DNA from: Deltaproteobacteria bacterium
GTDB lineage: Bacteria; Desulfobacterota; Desulfobacteria; Desulfobacterales; Desulfosarcinaceae
Assembly: GCA_021824175.1 (NCBI GenBank)
Contig: JAKALP010000018.1
Coordinates: 36,001 to 100,000, forward strand
Direction of reading: 5' to 3'
Length of the DNA stretch: 64,000 bases
Positions within the stretch are counted from its first letter, which is position 1. Every line of letters starts with the position of its first letter. Position numbers and translations under genes: made by a program. The notes beneath the pieces are model-generated. The model saw nothing but the letters and a program-made list of their open reading frames with translations, did not search any database and was not told the origin of the DNA. Below are positions 8,249 through 16,490 of the stretch, piece after piece.

Positions 8249-9880
8249 CTAGCCGCGCCGGGAGGTTGCGGCGATATCGTTGAGGGCATTGGCCAACCCC
8301 ATCAGCATCGAGGCGCTGGAATTGACCTGGGTGCTGTTGGCAGCCACCTCACCAGCCGCGGCGCTGACGCGGGAAATGTCATCTGAAATGCCCCCCGCGG
8401 CTTCACTGTTTTGAATGATGGTGCGCCCCAGAGAAGAGATCTCCTGTGAGGCTTCGGTCATGGCCGCCGCAATTGCTTTAGTGGTGGCGGACTGTTCTTC
8501 CACAGCATGGGCTGAATCGGTGATGGATTGATTGATCTGGGAAGTGATGTCGGAAATGCGCCCAATCTCCCCCACGGTCGCCGCGATATCGTTTTGAATG
8601 GTATCGATTTGCTGCTTGATCTGCAGCGTGGCATCAGCGGTTTGCATGGCCAGGGCTTTGATTTCATTGGCCACTACCGAAAAACCCTTGCCGGCCTCGC
8701 CGGCCCTGGCCGCCTCGATAGTGGCATTCAGGGCCAGAAGATTGGTCTGCTCGGAAATCTCTTTGATTGCTTCGGTAATTTTACCCACCTGTTGCGCCGA
8801 AGAACCCAGTTGGCTCACCTTCTGGGTGGCGCTGGTCGATTGCTTTACAGCGTCATCGGCAATGCGCTTAGTATTCTGACTGGCCTGGGAAAGACCGTTA
8901 ATAGTGTCGGTCATGCCGTGAATGGAGCTCACGACCTGACTGGTTTTGTCCGTCAGGTGTTGCATCGATTCAGCCACTTGCCGGGAATTGGCACTGAAAT
9001 CCACGGCCGCTTCGGCCACGCGATAGGAATCAGCGGACATGGCCTCAGCCCCCTGGGACATCTGGCCCGAAATGCCGGACAATTGGGTGGAGGCCTCTTG
9101 CAGCTCCTGACTGTTATGAGCGATTTCATCCACCACCTTTTCCAGACTGGCCTTTTGCAGGTTGAGCTTCTCGATAGTGGTCAAGCTGGACCAGAACATG
9201 TGGTGGTTGTCCTTGATCATGAGGATCAACGCGGCCACAAAGATGCACAATAACACACCCAAAGTGACCGAAGGCCGGGTTTGCCCGTAAAAACCCATCA
9301 GCACAATGGGAACGATCAATATCAGCACATAGGCCCTGGCAAGATGGGCATTGGGCGCCAGTGACGAAGTGGCGGCCGCGGCGATGCCCGCGGAGCTGAG
9401 CACGAGCAGCAAGAAGACCCATCCGGTCTGGTAGAACACGAAGGTGGTGCCCACGAATAACGCCCATACCAGGGCCACAAACACCGTGGCCACACTGTAT
9501 TTGAAGAGCCAAGCCGAAGTATCGGTAGTGTCATTCACATTGTAGGCTTTGGCCATCCAAACCCTGATCACTATGCTTAGGACCAGCAGGAGGCCGATGC
9601 CGAAGGTGGCTTGAGGATGCTCGTCGAAAAATGGCGTCAACAACACGAAGACTGTGTAGATCAGTACCATGGCCAAAGAAGCGGCCGTTCGTTTGGCCAG
9701 CTGCTGGTGGGCTTTGGCGTCCAATAACCGCTGAAAGGCGGCATCATCCATGATTTTATGGAGTGCTTGGGGAGAAGGGCGACCTTCGCGCCTGGGATGG
9801 GGCTCGGCGGCCCGGTCCAATGGTAGAGGAGTTAAAGCGGATTTTCCCGATACGGCTCGACGGGACGGCAATGTTTGCAT
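8249..9880 (-). CDS. Methyl-accepting chemotaxis protein with six-helix membrane sensor
   Basis: This 543-aa receptor has a ~65-aa cytoplasmic N-terminus. About six transmembrane helices (roughly 67-235) follow, with only short loops, so there is no large periplasmic sensor. I see no clear HAMP domain: the last helix runs into a long coiled coil. The signalling tip is clear ([20 protein letters not shown] then [18 protein letters not shown]), so it should dock CheA/CheW. Sensing through a membrane-embedded module suggests a lipid-soluble or membrane-state signal, but that is inference. No che genes are nearby. Confidence 0.9.
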   Translation of the reverse strand: MQTLPSRRAVSGKSALTPLPLDRAAEPHPRREGRPSPQALHKIMDDAAFQRLLDAKAHQQLAKRTAASLAMVLIYTVFVLLTPFFDEHPQATFGIGLLLVLSIVIRVWMAKAYNVNDTTDTSAWLFKYSVATVFVALVWALFVGTTFVFYQTGWVFLLLVLSSAGIAAAATSSLAPNAHLARAYVLILIVPIVLMGFYGQTRPSVTLGVLLCIFVAALILMIKDNHHMFWSSLTTIEKLNLQKASLEKVVDEIAHNSQELQEASTQLSGISGQMSQGAEAMSADSYRVAEAAVDFSANSRQVAESMQHLTDKTSQVVSSIHGMTDTINGLSQASQNTKRIADDAVKQSTSATQKVSQLGSSAQQVGKITEAIKEISEQTNLLALNATIEAARAGEAGKGFSVVANEIKALAMQTADATLQIKQQIDTIQNDIAATVGEIGRISDITSQINQSITDSAHAVEEQSATTKAIAAAMTEASQEISSLGRTIIQNSEAAGGISDDISRVSAAAGEVAANSTQVNSSASMLMGLANALNDIAATSRRG

Positions 9881-9989
9881 TGTGATCTATCCTCTATATT
9901 GGCTTCGGTAACATCATTTTTGGGCGCCTGGGCGTGCCCCAGCCAGCACAAAACTACGCCGGGATGATTCATATATCGGATGGAAGGGC

Positions 9990-10610
9990 TCAAACTTTAG
10001 GTAGCTGCTTGCGCTGCGACAAGGAGGCGATGTTGCCGCGATGAAACCAGACAATGGCTGCCGTGGTCGCAATCACGGCGGCAATACCAGGGATATCCGG
10101 CCACCAGTGGCCAAGGCCGAATCCGGCCAGGACGGCCAGCATGCCGAAAGAGGCAATGAATGGAATTCTGAAAATGGCAAAAACCGTGAGGTAGGTCACC
10201 ACACCCAAAACAGTTCCCATGGGCAGCAATATGGCGCAAAAACCGAGATAATTGGCCACCCCTTTGCCCCCCTTGAATTTGTGAAAACAGGGGAAGTGGT
10301 TGCCCAAGATCAGGCCGAAACCGGCCCAGGGCACCAGGTGCACCCGCAAGAAATGGCTGGCCGCCAATGCAACCCCCGCGGCCCGGCCCACATCCAGCAG
10401 GAGCACCAGACCCGCCACAGTCCACCCGGCCTGGCGAAACACATTGGTCACGCCTGGATTGCCGCTGAATTGGGACCGGGGATCGCCCTTGCCCAGCAGT
10501 CGGAATAAGAGAATGGAGAAATTGACCGATCCGGCCAGGTAGGCGCAAAGCATGCCAAGCGCAAATACCATGATGCTGCCCGGAGCAAAATTTGTACTGA
10601 GCCAATTCAT
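9990..10610 (-). CDS. plsY: Glycerol-3-phosphate acyltransferase PlsY
   Basis: This 206-aa integral membrane enzyme transfers the acyl group from acyl-phosphate to glycerol-3-phosphate, the first step of phospholipid synthesis. Family motifs are present: AGSVNFSILLFRL, GSGNPG-like FSGNPGVTNVFR, GNHFPCFHKFKGGKGVA (the phosphate-binding KGGKG) and a late HRGNI. The ATG at 10610 is used because PlsY proteins begin shortly before the first helix and AAGG lies upstream. A 38-residue N-terminal extension in frame has no membrane character. Confidence 0.92.
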   Translation of the reverse strand: MNWLSTNFAPGSIMVFALGMLCAYLAGSVNFSILLFRLLGKGDPRSQFSGNPGVTNVFRQAGWTVAGLVLLLDVGRAAGVALAASHFLRVHLVPWAGFGLILGNHFPCFHKFKGGKGVANYLGFCAILLPMGTVLGVVTYLTVFAIFRIPFIASFGMLAVLAGFGLGHWWPDIPGIAAVIATTAAIVWFHRGNIASLSQRKQLPKV

Positions 10611-10957
10611 GCGGTTGCCTTGCAGTCTTGAGCTGGGGTAATGAGCGAATCTTGGTAACCGCCCGCAAAATACCAGCTTGTGGATAAAAAGTCCGCCAAA
10701 AATTTCAGTGCACATGTAACTCATGGCTGTTAGACAACCTTATATTCGGTATCGGCATCGGTATCGATTCAATCCCGATTTCGATGCTGATCCCGATGTC
10801 GACGCCGATAAAAGTGACGACCCGAATAAAAGCGTTCAAATGCAGTGACCCTCCCCGTGAATCGCTCAGCCCTTGACACCCAGGCCATCTTCCCACTATA
10901 GGCCGTGGCGAAGCATAACGAATTTCGTCCATTGACCCCCTGATCAGGAGCCCAACC
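10611..10957. other. Divergent intergenic region with hexamer-like repeats
   Basis: This 347-bp spacer separates leftward plsY and rightward ychJ and must hold both promoters. No clear -35/-10 pair was identified. Its most visible content is the ATCGG-type repeat block listed separately. Confidence 0.5.
10746..10808. repeat. Degenerate ATCGGT/ATCGGC tandem repeat with inverted half
   Basis: Units of about six bases (ATCGGT, ATCGGC, ATCGAT) run rightward and then recur in the complementary sense (CCCGAT, TCGATG, CCGATG). The block can therefore fold on itself. It is non-coding and lies between divergent genes. Confidence 0.6.
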
Positions 10958-11446
10958 ATGGAACAATGTCCCTGTGGCAGCGGCCGAACCTATGCCGAAT
11001 GCTGCCAGCCCTTGATACAAGCCACCCAGCCGGCGACCACGGCCGAAGCGCTGATGCGCTCCCGGTATACTGCCCATGTCAAAGCGGAAATCGATTATAT
11101 CGTCGATACCACCCATCCCTCCAAACGCGGCAGCGTCAACCGCAAGGAGGTGACGGACTGGGCCCACAAGGCGGAATGGCAGTCCTTTGAAGTGTTACAG
11201 ACCGAAGCCGGCGGCGCCGAAGATTCCGAAGGCTGCGTAGAGTTCGTGGCCGCCTATCGCCAAAAGGAAAAACTCATCAAACACCACGAAATCGCTGAAT
11301 TTAAGAAGGTCGAGGGTCGCTGGTACTTTTTCGACGGCAAGGCACCCAGACCCCAAACCATAGTGCGCCAGGGTCCAAAGCTCGGCCGCAACGATCCCTG
11401 CTCCTGCGGCAGCGGCAAGAAATTCAAGAAGTGTTGTGGCGCATGA
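10958..11446 (+). CDS. YchJ-family SEC-C motif protein
   Basis: This 162-aa protein has one SEC-C zinc-binding motif at each end ([13 protein letters not shown] near residue 4 and [15 protein letters not shown] at the C-terminus). They bracket the YchJ/NTF2-like core ([11 protein letters not shown] at the start, then the aromatic WYFFDG). Members bind zinc, but their physiological role is not settled. AGGAG precedes the ATG. The stop overlaps the next start (ATGA at 11443), so it is coupled to the epimerase-like gene. Confidence 0.85.
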   Translation: MEQCPCGSGRTYAECCQPLIQATQPATTAEALMRSRYTAHVKAEIDYIVDTTHPSKRGSVNRKEVTDWAHKAEWQSFEVLQTEAGGAEDSEGCVEFVAAYRQKEKLIKHHEIAEFKKVEGRWYFFDGKAPRPQTIVRQGPKLGRNDPCSCGSGKKFKKCCGA

Positions 11447-12390
11447 AGGTTCTGATTACCGGTGCGGCGGGCAATCTGGGCTGTTTGCTGGCCCGCCACC
11501 TCCGGGACGGCCATCCGGAGCTTGAGCTGCTGCTCATGGAGCATCACAAAAGGGTTCCACCTGATCTGCGGGGCCACCCCGGTATCCACATCAGACCCGC
11601 GGATCTCGCCAAACCGGGGACTCTGCCTGGTTGTTTGACCGGCGCCAATGTTATTGTCCACTTTGCAGGCGTACTGTTTAGGGCTAGGCCGGAAAAATTT
11701 CTGCCCACCACCAACACCCTCTACTTTCACAATCTGCTGGCCGCAGCCCGCAAGGCCGGTGTGCCGAAGGTGATCCTGATCAGCTTCCCCCATGTGGAGG
11801 GCCCCTCCTCGCCGGCCCGACCCGCGACCGGACGCCTGGACGGTCAGCCGGAGTCCGTGCATGCCAAGACCCGGCTTGAAGAAGAAAAACTTCTTTTTCA
11901 GCAAATTGACAACCCCATTAGCCTAAGAGTGGGCATGGTTTATGGTCAAGGCATCCTGATGATTGACGCCGCCGAATGGTTTGCCAAACATCGTCTTCTG
12001 GGGGTCTGGAAAAAACCGACGGCCATCCATCTCATCTCCAAGACCGATTTCTGCAGGGCCGTGGCGGCGGCCATCATAAGTCCAGCGGCCCAAGGCACTT
12101 ACCATGTGGGTGACGAGGGGCAGGACACCTTGCAATCTTTTCTTGATCTGGCATGTGGTGCATGGGGCTGCCGGAAACCGTGGCGCCTGCCTTTGGGACT
12201 GATCTATCTGGCGGCCGGACTTTGTGAAGCTGCCTCGGCGCTCTTCAAGACGTTTAGCCCCCTGACCAGGGATTTCATCGATATCGGCCGCGTGAGCTAC
12301 CATGGAGATACCACACGATTCAGACGGGAGTTGTTGCCGGTGTTGAAATATCCTACCATTGCCGAAGGTATGGAAGAGATGAAATACTAA
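11443..12390 (+). CDS. NAD-dependent epimerase/dehydratase-family protein
   Basis: This 315-aa extended SDR protein has the nucleotide-binding motif TGAAGNLG near the N-terminus, a DLAKPGTL acidic turn and VIVHFAG after beta-4. The classical Tyr-x3-Lys is not evident in the expected place, where [12 protein letters not shown] stands instead. It may therefore act like the atypical NAD(P)-binding members rather than as a sugar epimerase. The ATG at 11443 overlaps the ychJ stop. Substrate unknown. Confidence 0.75.
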   Translation: MKVLITGAAGNLGCLLARHLRDGHPELELLLMEHHKRVPPDLRGHPGIHIRPADLAKPGTLPGCLTGANVIVHFAGVLFRARPEKFLPTTNTLYFHNLLAAARKAGVPKVILISFPHVEGPSSPARPATGRLDGQPESVHAKTRLEEEKLLFQQIDNPISLRVGMVYGQGILMIDAAEWFAKHRLLGVWKKPTAIHLISKTDFCRAVAAAIISPAAQGTYHVGDEGQDTLQSFLDLACGAWGCRKPWRLPLGLIYLAAGLCEAASALFKTFSPLTRDFIDIGRVSYHGDTTRFRRELLPVLKYPTIAEGMEEMKY

Positions 12391-12517
12391 TAGCGTCTTG
12401 ATTTAACTTTTCCTGGGTAGCAGCCGATGGTTTAATCTACGGGCCGGTAAAATGAAGTTCCCGCCCAATTGGGCCGAGGGGAAAGCCGTCGACCTTCAAA
12501 AAAAAGGAATCTTACCT

Positions 12518-12952
12518 ATGCCCCATTCCATGGAGTATATCGCGCATGAAAACGGGCTGATTATTATCTGGTCCGGAATGGTTAAAGGCGAGGAAGTGAT
12601 TCAATCCTATGAAGCTCGATTTTCTTCCACGGAACGCTTGGCCAAGCTGCGTTACGTCATTACCGATTATTCCAAGGCACTCGATTTCGACATGACCCCT
12701 GACCAAATCAAGACCATTGCCCGCATTGCCAACAAGGCGGCCTTAACCAATCGTAAGCTCTTCGCCGTGGCGGTCATGCCAACGGATATCTCTTTTGGCA
12801 TGGCGAGGATGTTTCAAGCCTATGCCGGCGATGACACTACTGGCTGGCATACCTTTGTCACGCGCAACCGCCGGGATGGGGAAGTCTGGCTACGGCAGCA
12901 TCTGACCGCGGACCTCACCTTTGCCAATCCCGCCGCCTCTTCTCCGTCTTGA
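12518..12952 (+). CDS. STAS/SpoIIAA-like hypothetical protein
   Basis: This is a 144-aa soluble protein with the outline of the SpoIIAA-like/STAS fold (alternating strands and helices: LIIIWSGMVKGEE, LRYVITDYSKA, LFAVAVMPTD). This assignment is weak and rests on pattern only. The ATG at 12518 has AAGGA upstream; an earlier in-frame ATG at 12452 lacks one. No partner gene suggests a function. Confidence 0.6.
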   Translation: MPHSMEYIAHENGLIIIWSGMVKGEEVIQSYEARFSSTERLAKLRYVITDYSKALDFDMTPDQIKTIARIANKAALTNRKLFAVAVMPTDISFGMARMFQAYAGDDTTGWHTFVTRNRRDGEVWLRQHLTADLTFANPAASSPS

Positions 12953-12982
12953 AAAAGCCCACAAGCAAAAGCGGAAGACGAG

Positions 12983-13789
12983 CTAGGCGAATGCTCTTTT
13001 GTGATGACTATGGATATAATCCCCGATGCGCCGCATGCGTTCCAGCTCCTGGGCGGACAACGGCCCCAGCGTCAAGGCCTTGAGGGCCTGGCGCATCTGT
13101 TCTGTGTCCTTGGGACCGGTCATGCACACATCCACGGCTGGCTGGGACAAGACGAACCGGTAGCAATCGGTGGCGGTAAGCGGCGCTTCGCCGGCCGGTA
13201 TCTTTTCGGGATTGACCAAATCTCCCCAGCGGGTGGCGGTGTAGGTGACGATTCCTGGCCGACCAGCGGAGGGTAGATGCTCGAAAACTTCATTTTCGGC
13301 GCCGCGATGCACGGCGTTGTAGCGGATATGGAAGAGATCAAAGGTCAATTCATGGGCCAGATCGGCGAACATCGGCCGGTGGTGGCCCGAAATTCCCAAG
13401 AAGCGAAACATACCCCGCTCTTTCATTCGCAGGGCGCGCTCCAGGATGCGCCCGGAGGGAGGTTGGTTATGCCAACCCAGCAGTAAAATATCGGCGGCAT
13501 CGATTTTGAGCTTTTTCAAAGCCCGCGCAAAGAAGTATTCCATGAGGGCGGCCGAGCGGGAATAACTCTGAATCAAGATTACCAGTTGATCGCGCTGGCC
13601 GCGGGCAATGATGTTGCGGATGGCCACGGCCATGGCTTCCTTGCGCGTGGAGCCCCAGTAAAAGTAGTTGACCCCATGATCAAAGGCTTCCTCAAAGGCT
13701 TGGGCGGGCGCCCCATAGCTGCATGCCACGCCCAGGCGACCAACCTTTAAACCAGTGCGACCCAAAGTACGGATGTTCAAGCTTTCCAT
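12983..13789 (-). CDS. Aldo/keto reductase-like protein with degenerate active site
   Basis: This 268-aa TIM-barrel protein has the AKR family order: MESLNIRTLGRTGLKVGRLG start, LKKLKIDAADILLLGW, FLGISGHH, and a Cys-Met-Thr-Gly-type strand near the C-terminus. The catalytic tetrad seems lost. The usual FFDTA is YFYWG (Asp to Tyr), the strand normally ending in Lys reads VILIQS, and the His of the next strand is Gly. It may bind a cofactor or ligand without reducing it. It lies downstream of the two aldolase genes on the same strand, beyond a large hairpin. Confidence 0.75.
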   Translation of the reverse strand: MESLNIRTLGRTGLKVGRLGVACSYGAPAQAFEEAFDHGVNYFYWGSTRKEAMAVAIRNIIARGQRDQLVILIQSYSRSAALMEYFFARALKKLKIDAADILLLGWHNQPPSGRILERALRMKERGMFRFLGISGHHRPMFADLAHELTFDLFHIRYNAVHRGAENEVFEHLPSAGRPGIVTYTATRWGDLVNPEKIPAGEAPLTATDCYRFVLSQPAVDVCMTGPKDTEQMRQALKALTLGPLSAQELERMRRIGDYIHSHHKRAFA

Positions 13790-13824
13790 GGTATTCTTCT
13801 CCCTGCCTGAAAGAGTGCAGTGCC

Positions 13825-13872
13825 AGCCATCTCAAAAAAGGCTTATGGCCCAAAATCTTTTTTGAGATGGCT
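13825..13872. repeat. Perfect 16-bp-arm inverted repeat
   Basis: AGCCATCTCAAAAAAG (13825-13840) and its exact complement (13857-13872) flank a 16-nt loop. The hairpin sits between the HMGL-type aldolase stop and the aldo/keto reductase start. Neither strand has a terminal U tract, but the A6/T6 within the arms could act as one, so it may be an unusual terminator or processing site. Confidence 0.65.
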
Positions 13873-13904
13873 TGTAACCAGAAAGCCATTGGCGCCAAAT
13901 CGTA

Positions 13905-14855
13905 TTATACCAAATCCGTGGCGCTGGTAATCCGGTTGAAGAAGTCGCTGATTTTATCCTTCTGATCCGACTCCATATGCGCCATGGCCGCGCGCGGATG
14001 CTGATTGAGCACGCCGGTAATCATGTACGGAATGTAGTAGCCCCAATCGATCTTCTTGGTCCAGGGAAGAATTTGAGACTCGATTACTTCAACCAATGGT
14101 TTCAGTCTGAACTTGGGATTCTTCAGAAAAGAGATGAGCAATTCCAGGGGGCAATTGCCCGCGCCGCGGCCGATGCCATAGAGGCTGCCGTCCAAAAAAT
14201 TGACGCCGTTAATGATGGCGGCGATGGTATTGGCAAATGCCAGTTGCTGATTGTTATGGCAGTGAATACCTATGGTTTTGTCCGGCAGGCTAGCCATATA
14301 CTTCTGCGACAGAGTGTCGATATCTTCGGAATAAAAAGCGCCGAAACTATCCACCAGGTAAATGATGGGCACCCGGCTTTTGGCCAAATCGTCTAAGGCC
14401 TCTTCCAGATCGCGCAAGCCCACCGTGGAGACCGCCATCAAGTTGATAGTGGCTTCGTAGCCTTTCTCCATGCAGTGATGGGCCAAAGCAATGGCCGCAT
14501 CCACTTGGTGAACGTAGCAGGCCACGCGCACCATATCCAGAGAGCTTTCGGGCTTGGGCGGGATGTCATTGTACTCGATGCGCCCGATATCAGCCATGGC
14601 CGACAGTTTGATCTTCTTATCAATACCGTTGATGGCCCGTTGAATATCAGCTTCGGAGCAGAACTTCCAGGCGCCGTACTCTTGGCGTGAGAAGGCGGAC
14701 TCGGAGCTCAAGTAACCGATTTCCATGTAATCAATATTGGCGGCATTGCAGGCCTTAAATACTTCCCGCACGAACTCGTCGCTGAACTGCCACTTGTTCA
14801 TCAATCCGCCGTCGCGCACCGTACAATCCATGACTTTAATCTGGGGTCGAAACAT
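13905..14855 (-). CDS. DRE-TIM aldolase-family protein (HMGL-like)
   Basis: This 316-aa protein opens with the metal-binding DCTVRDGG motif of the DRE-TIM family, as in 4-hydroxy-2-oxovalerate aldolase, HMG-CoA lyase and isopropylmalate synthase. The metal-ligand HCHNN motif (IGIHCHNNQQLAFAN) sits around residue 200, and GIGRGAGNCPLELL is the phosphate/substrate loop. The C-terminal part resembles aldolases rather than isopropylmalate synthase. A KDPG-aldolase gene lies 20 bp upstream on the same strand, suggesting a joint role in 2-oxo-acid or sugar-acid metabolism. Exact substrate unknown. Confidence 0.8.
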   Translation of the reverse strand: MFRPQIKVMDCTVRDGGLMNKWQFSDEFVREVFKACNAANIDYMEIGYLSSESAFSRQEYGAWKFCSEADIQRAINGIDKKIKLSAMADIGRIEYNDIPPKPESSLDMVRVACYVHQVDAAIALAHHCMEKGYEATINLMAVSTVGLRDLEEALDDLAKSRVPIIYLVDSFGAFYSEDIDTLSQKYMASLPDKTIGIHCHNNQQLAFANTIAAIINGVNFLDGSLYGIGRGAGNCPLELLISFLKNPKFRLKPLVEVIESQILPWTKKIDWGYYIPYMITGVLNQHPRAAMAHMESDQKDKISDFFNRITSATDLV

Positions 14856-14875
14856 TTTACTCTCCTATTCACTCT

Positions 14876-15487
14876 TCATTGAAGCGCTGCTCGCAGAAAC
14901 TTTTTGACATTCAGGCCAATCTCTTGGGCTGATCGTTGTTTCAGGGCCTGAGGCCCAAAGAGGCTGTCACCCACACCCACGGCACGGGCGCCGGCCTCAA
15001 AATAAGATTTCACATTGTCTTGGCGCACCCCACCCACGGCCACCAGCGGGATGTGATCAAAGGGACCGCGCAGCTCCCGGATATACTGCGGCCCGATGCT
15101 GCCGCAGGGAAAGACCTTAACCATCTGCGCACCCGCCGACCAGGCCGCATACACCTCGCTGGGGGTAAAGGCTCCGGCGATAATCGGGACTCCCTGGGAG
15201 ACGGCATAACGAATCACTTCCACATCGGTGTTGGGGGTCACCAAAAACATGGCGCCGGCCGCTACGGCTTTCCGGGCTTCATCCAGGTTTCGGATGGTAC
15301 CCATGCCCAGCAGCTTACCAGGGGGTACCAAGGGGCGGTGACTACGGAGGATCTCTTCGGCGCGATCGGTATTGAACGTCACCTCAATGGCTTGCAGGCC
15401 GGCCTCAAAGGCCGCACCCATCACGGGACCGAAAAAATCGTGGGCTATGCCTCGTAGGATGCCGATGACGGGGACCTCCAGTCGCAT
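14876..15487 (-). CDS. eda: KDPG/KHG (Entner-Doudoroff-type) aldolase
   Basis: This 203-aa class I aldolase would cleave 2-keto-3-deoxy-6-phosphogluconate or 4-hydroxy-2-oxoglutarate to pyruvate plus an aldehyde. The Glu of EVTFNT and the Schiff-base Lys in MVKVFPCGSIGP are both present, together with GVGDSLFGP at the end. The ATG at 15487 follows a near-perfect GGAGG site; an upstream alternative is unlikely. It forms an operon with the HMGL-type aldolase. No Edd (phosphogluconate dehydratase) is nearby, so the pathway is unclear and a 2-keto-4-hydroxyglutarate or sugar-acid role is possible. Confidence 0.88.
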   Translation of the reverse strand: MRLEVPVIGILRGIAHDFFGPVMGAAFEAGLQAIEVTFNTDRAEEILRSHRPLVPPGKLLGMGTIRNLDEARKAVAAGAMFLVTPNTDVEVIRYAVSQGVPIIAGAFTPSEVYAAWSAGAQMVKVFPCGSIGPQYIRELRGPFDHIPLVAVGGVRQDNVKSYFEAGARAVGVGDSLFGPQALKQRSAQEIGLNVKKFLRAALQ

Positions 15488-15678
15488 TACAACCCCCTCC
15501 AAATATATACCGCTCCACAATTGCAGCGACCCTAATCGCACTTCAGATTGGGATCCGCCGGATATGGTGACGCCGACCTACGGCTCTTTATGAATGGAAA
15601 TCAGCCTAACTTGATGCAACGGGCTTCTATAACAAAATCAACCAAAGGCGGCAACTGGATAGTGCGGGCAGGGCGCGG

Positions 15679-16422
15679 CTACCGCCGCTGCAGAAACTGG
15701 CGCTGGATACGATAGATAAGCTGGGTGAGTTTTTTCAATTCATCGGGGGCGACATCGGTGAACTCGAAGGCATACTTGTAGATTTTGCGGTCCTGGTCGT
15801 GCTCGATTCTGCGGACCTCAGTTCTCTTAATAATTACAATTTGTTCCTCATTTTCATCATCGGCCGGAAAGAGGATGCCAACATTGAGGATGCGCTGGCC
15901 AACCTCCAACAGTGAGCTGCTGCGTCCATTTTCGCTGGGTTTGAGCAACGTTCCGTAGGCTCCGCCCAGACTAATATTGATTAAGCCGAGCACGGCATGG
16001 ATCTTATCCAGCTTGAGAAACATCTTGGTGCCAAGGGGTGTTTCCATCCGGAAATTTCGGCGGCGCTGCAGCCGTTCCATATGGTCGGGGAAAGGCAGGT
16101 GCAGCTCCCGCCCGTTGATCCGGCCGCCTTTGGTTGTGAAAATATACTCCAGCCGATCCGGCCCATTGAAATTAAAACGCAGGATCAGCTCCGAGGAACT
16201 TTGGGCCTCGGCCTTAAAATTATCGGGTAGGTCTACAACAAAAAATGGCTGGGGGTTTTGGCTCATCTGGGTCACGCATGTCAGGCGCTCAAAACTGGTG
16301 CCCACAATATGCATGGAAATGATGATCCGTTTATCAATCAAATAGCCTAAAATTTCAGCTATTTTATTACCTTGAAGTTTGCCTGGCGCGTTTGTTTCCA
16401 CGGTCCCCACTCTGGTTAGCAT
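15679..16422 (-). CDS. PilZ-domain c-di-GMP effector (YcgR-like)
   Basis: This 247-aa protein has an N-terminal YcgR-type beta domain (~25-115) followed by a PilZ domain with both c-di-GMP contact motifs: RRRNFRM (~122) and NISLGG (~150). In the family it binds c-di-GMP and alters flagellar or envelope function. It is 68 bp downstream of, and co-directional with, the vWA-FHA gene. That suggests expression with the kinase/FHA signalling genes, though this is inference. No membrane segment. Confidence 0.85.
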   Translation of the reverse strand: MLTRVGTVETNAPGKLQGNKIAEILGYLIDKRIIISMHIVGTSFERLTCVTQMSQNPQPFFVVDLPDNFKAEAQSSSELILRFNFNGPDRLEYIFTTKGGRINGRELHLPFPDHMERLQRRRNFRMETPLGTKMFLKLDKIHAVLGLINISLGGAYGTLLKPSENGRSSSLLEVGQRILNVGILFPADDENEEQIVIIKRTEVRRIEHDQDRKIYKYAFEFTDVAPDELKKLTQLIYRIQRQFLQRR

Positions 16423-16490
16423 AAAGACATCCGAAATAGTATCGGCACAAAATGTGGGCTTCTTTACTGAATTTAGAGGTTGGTGTGCAA

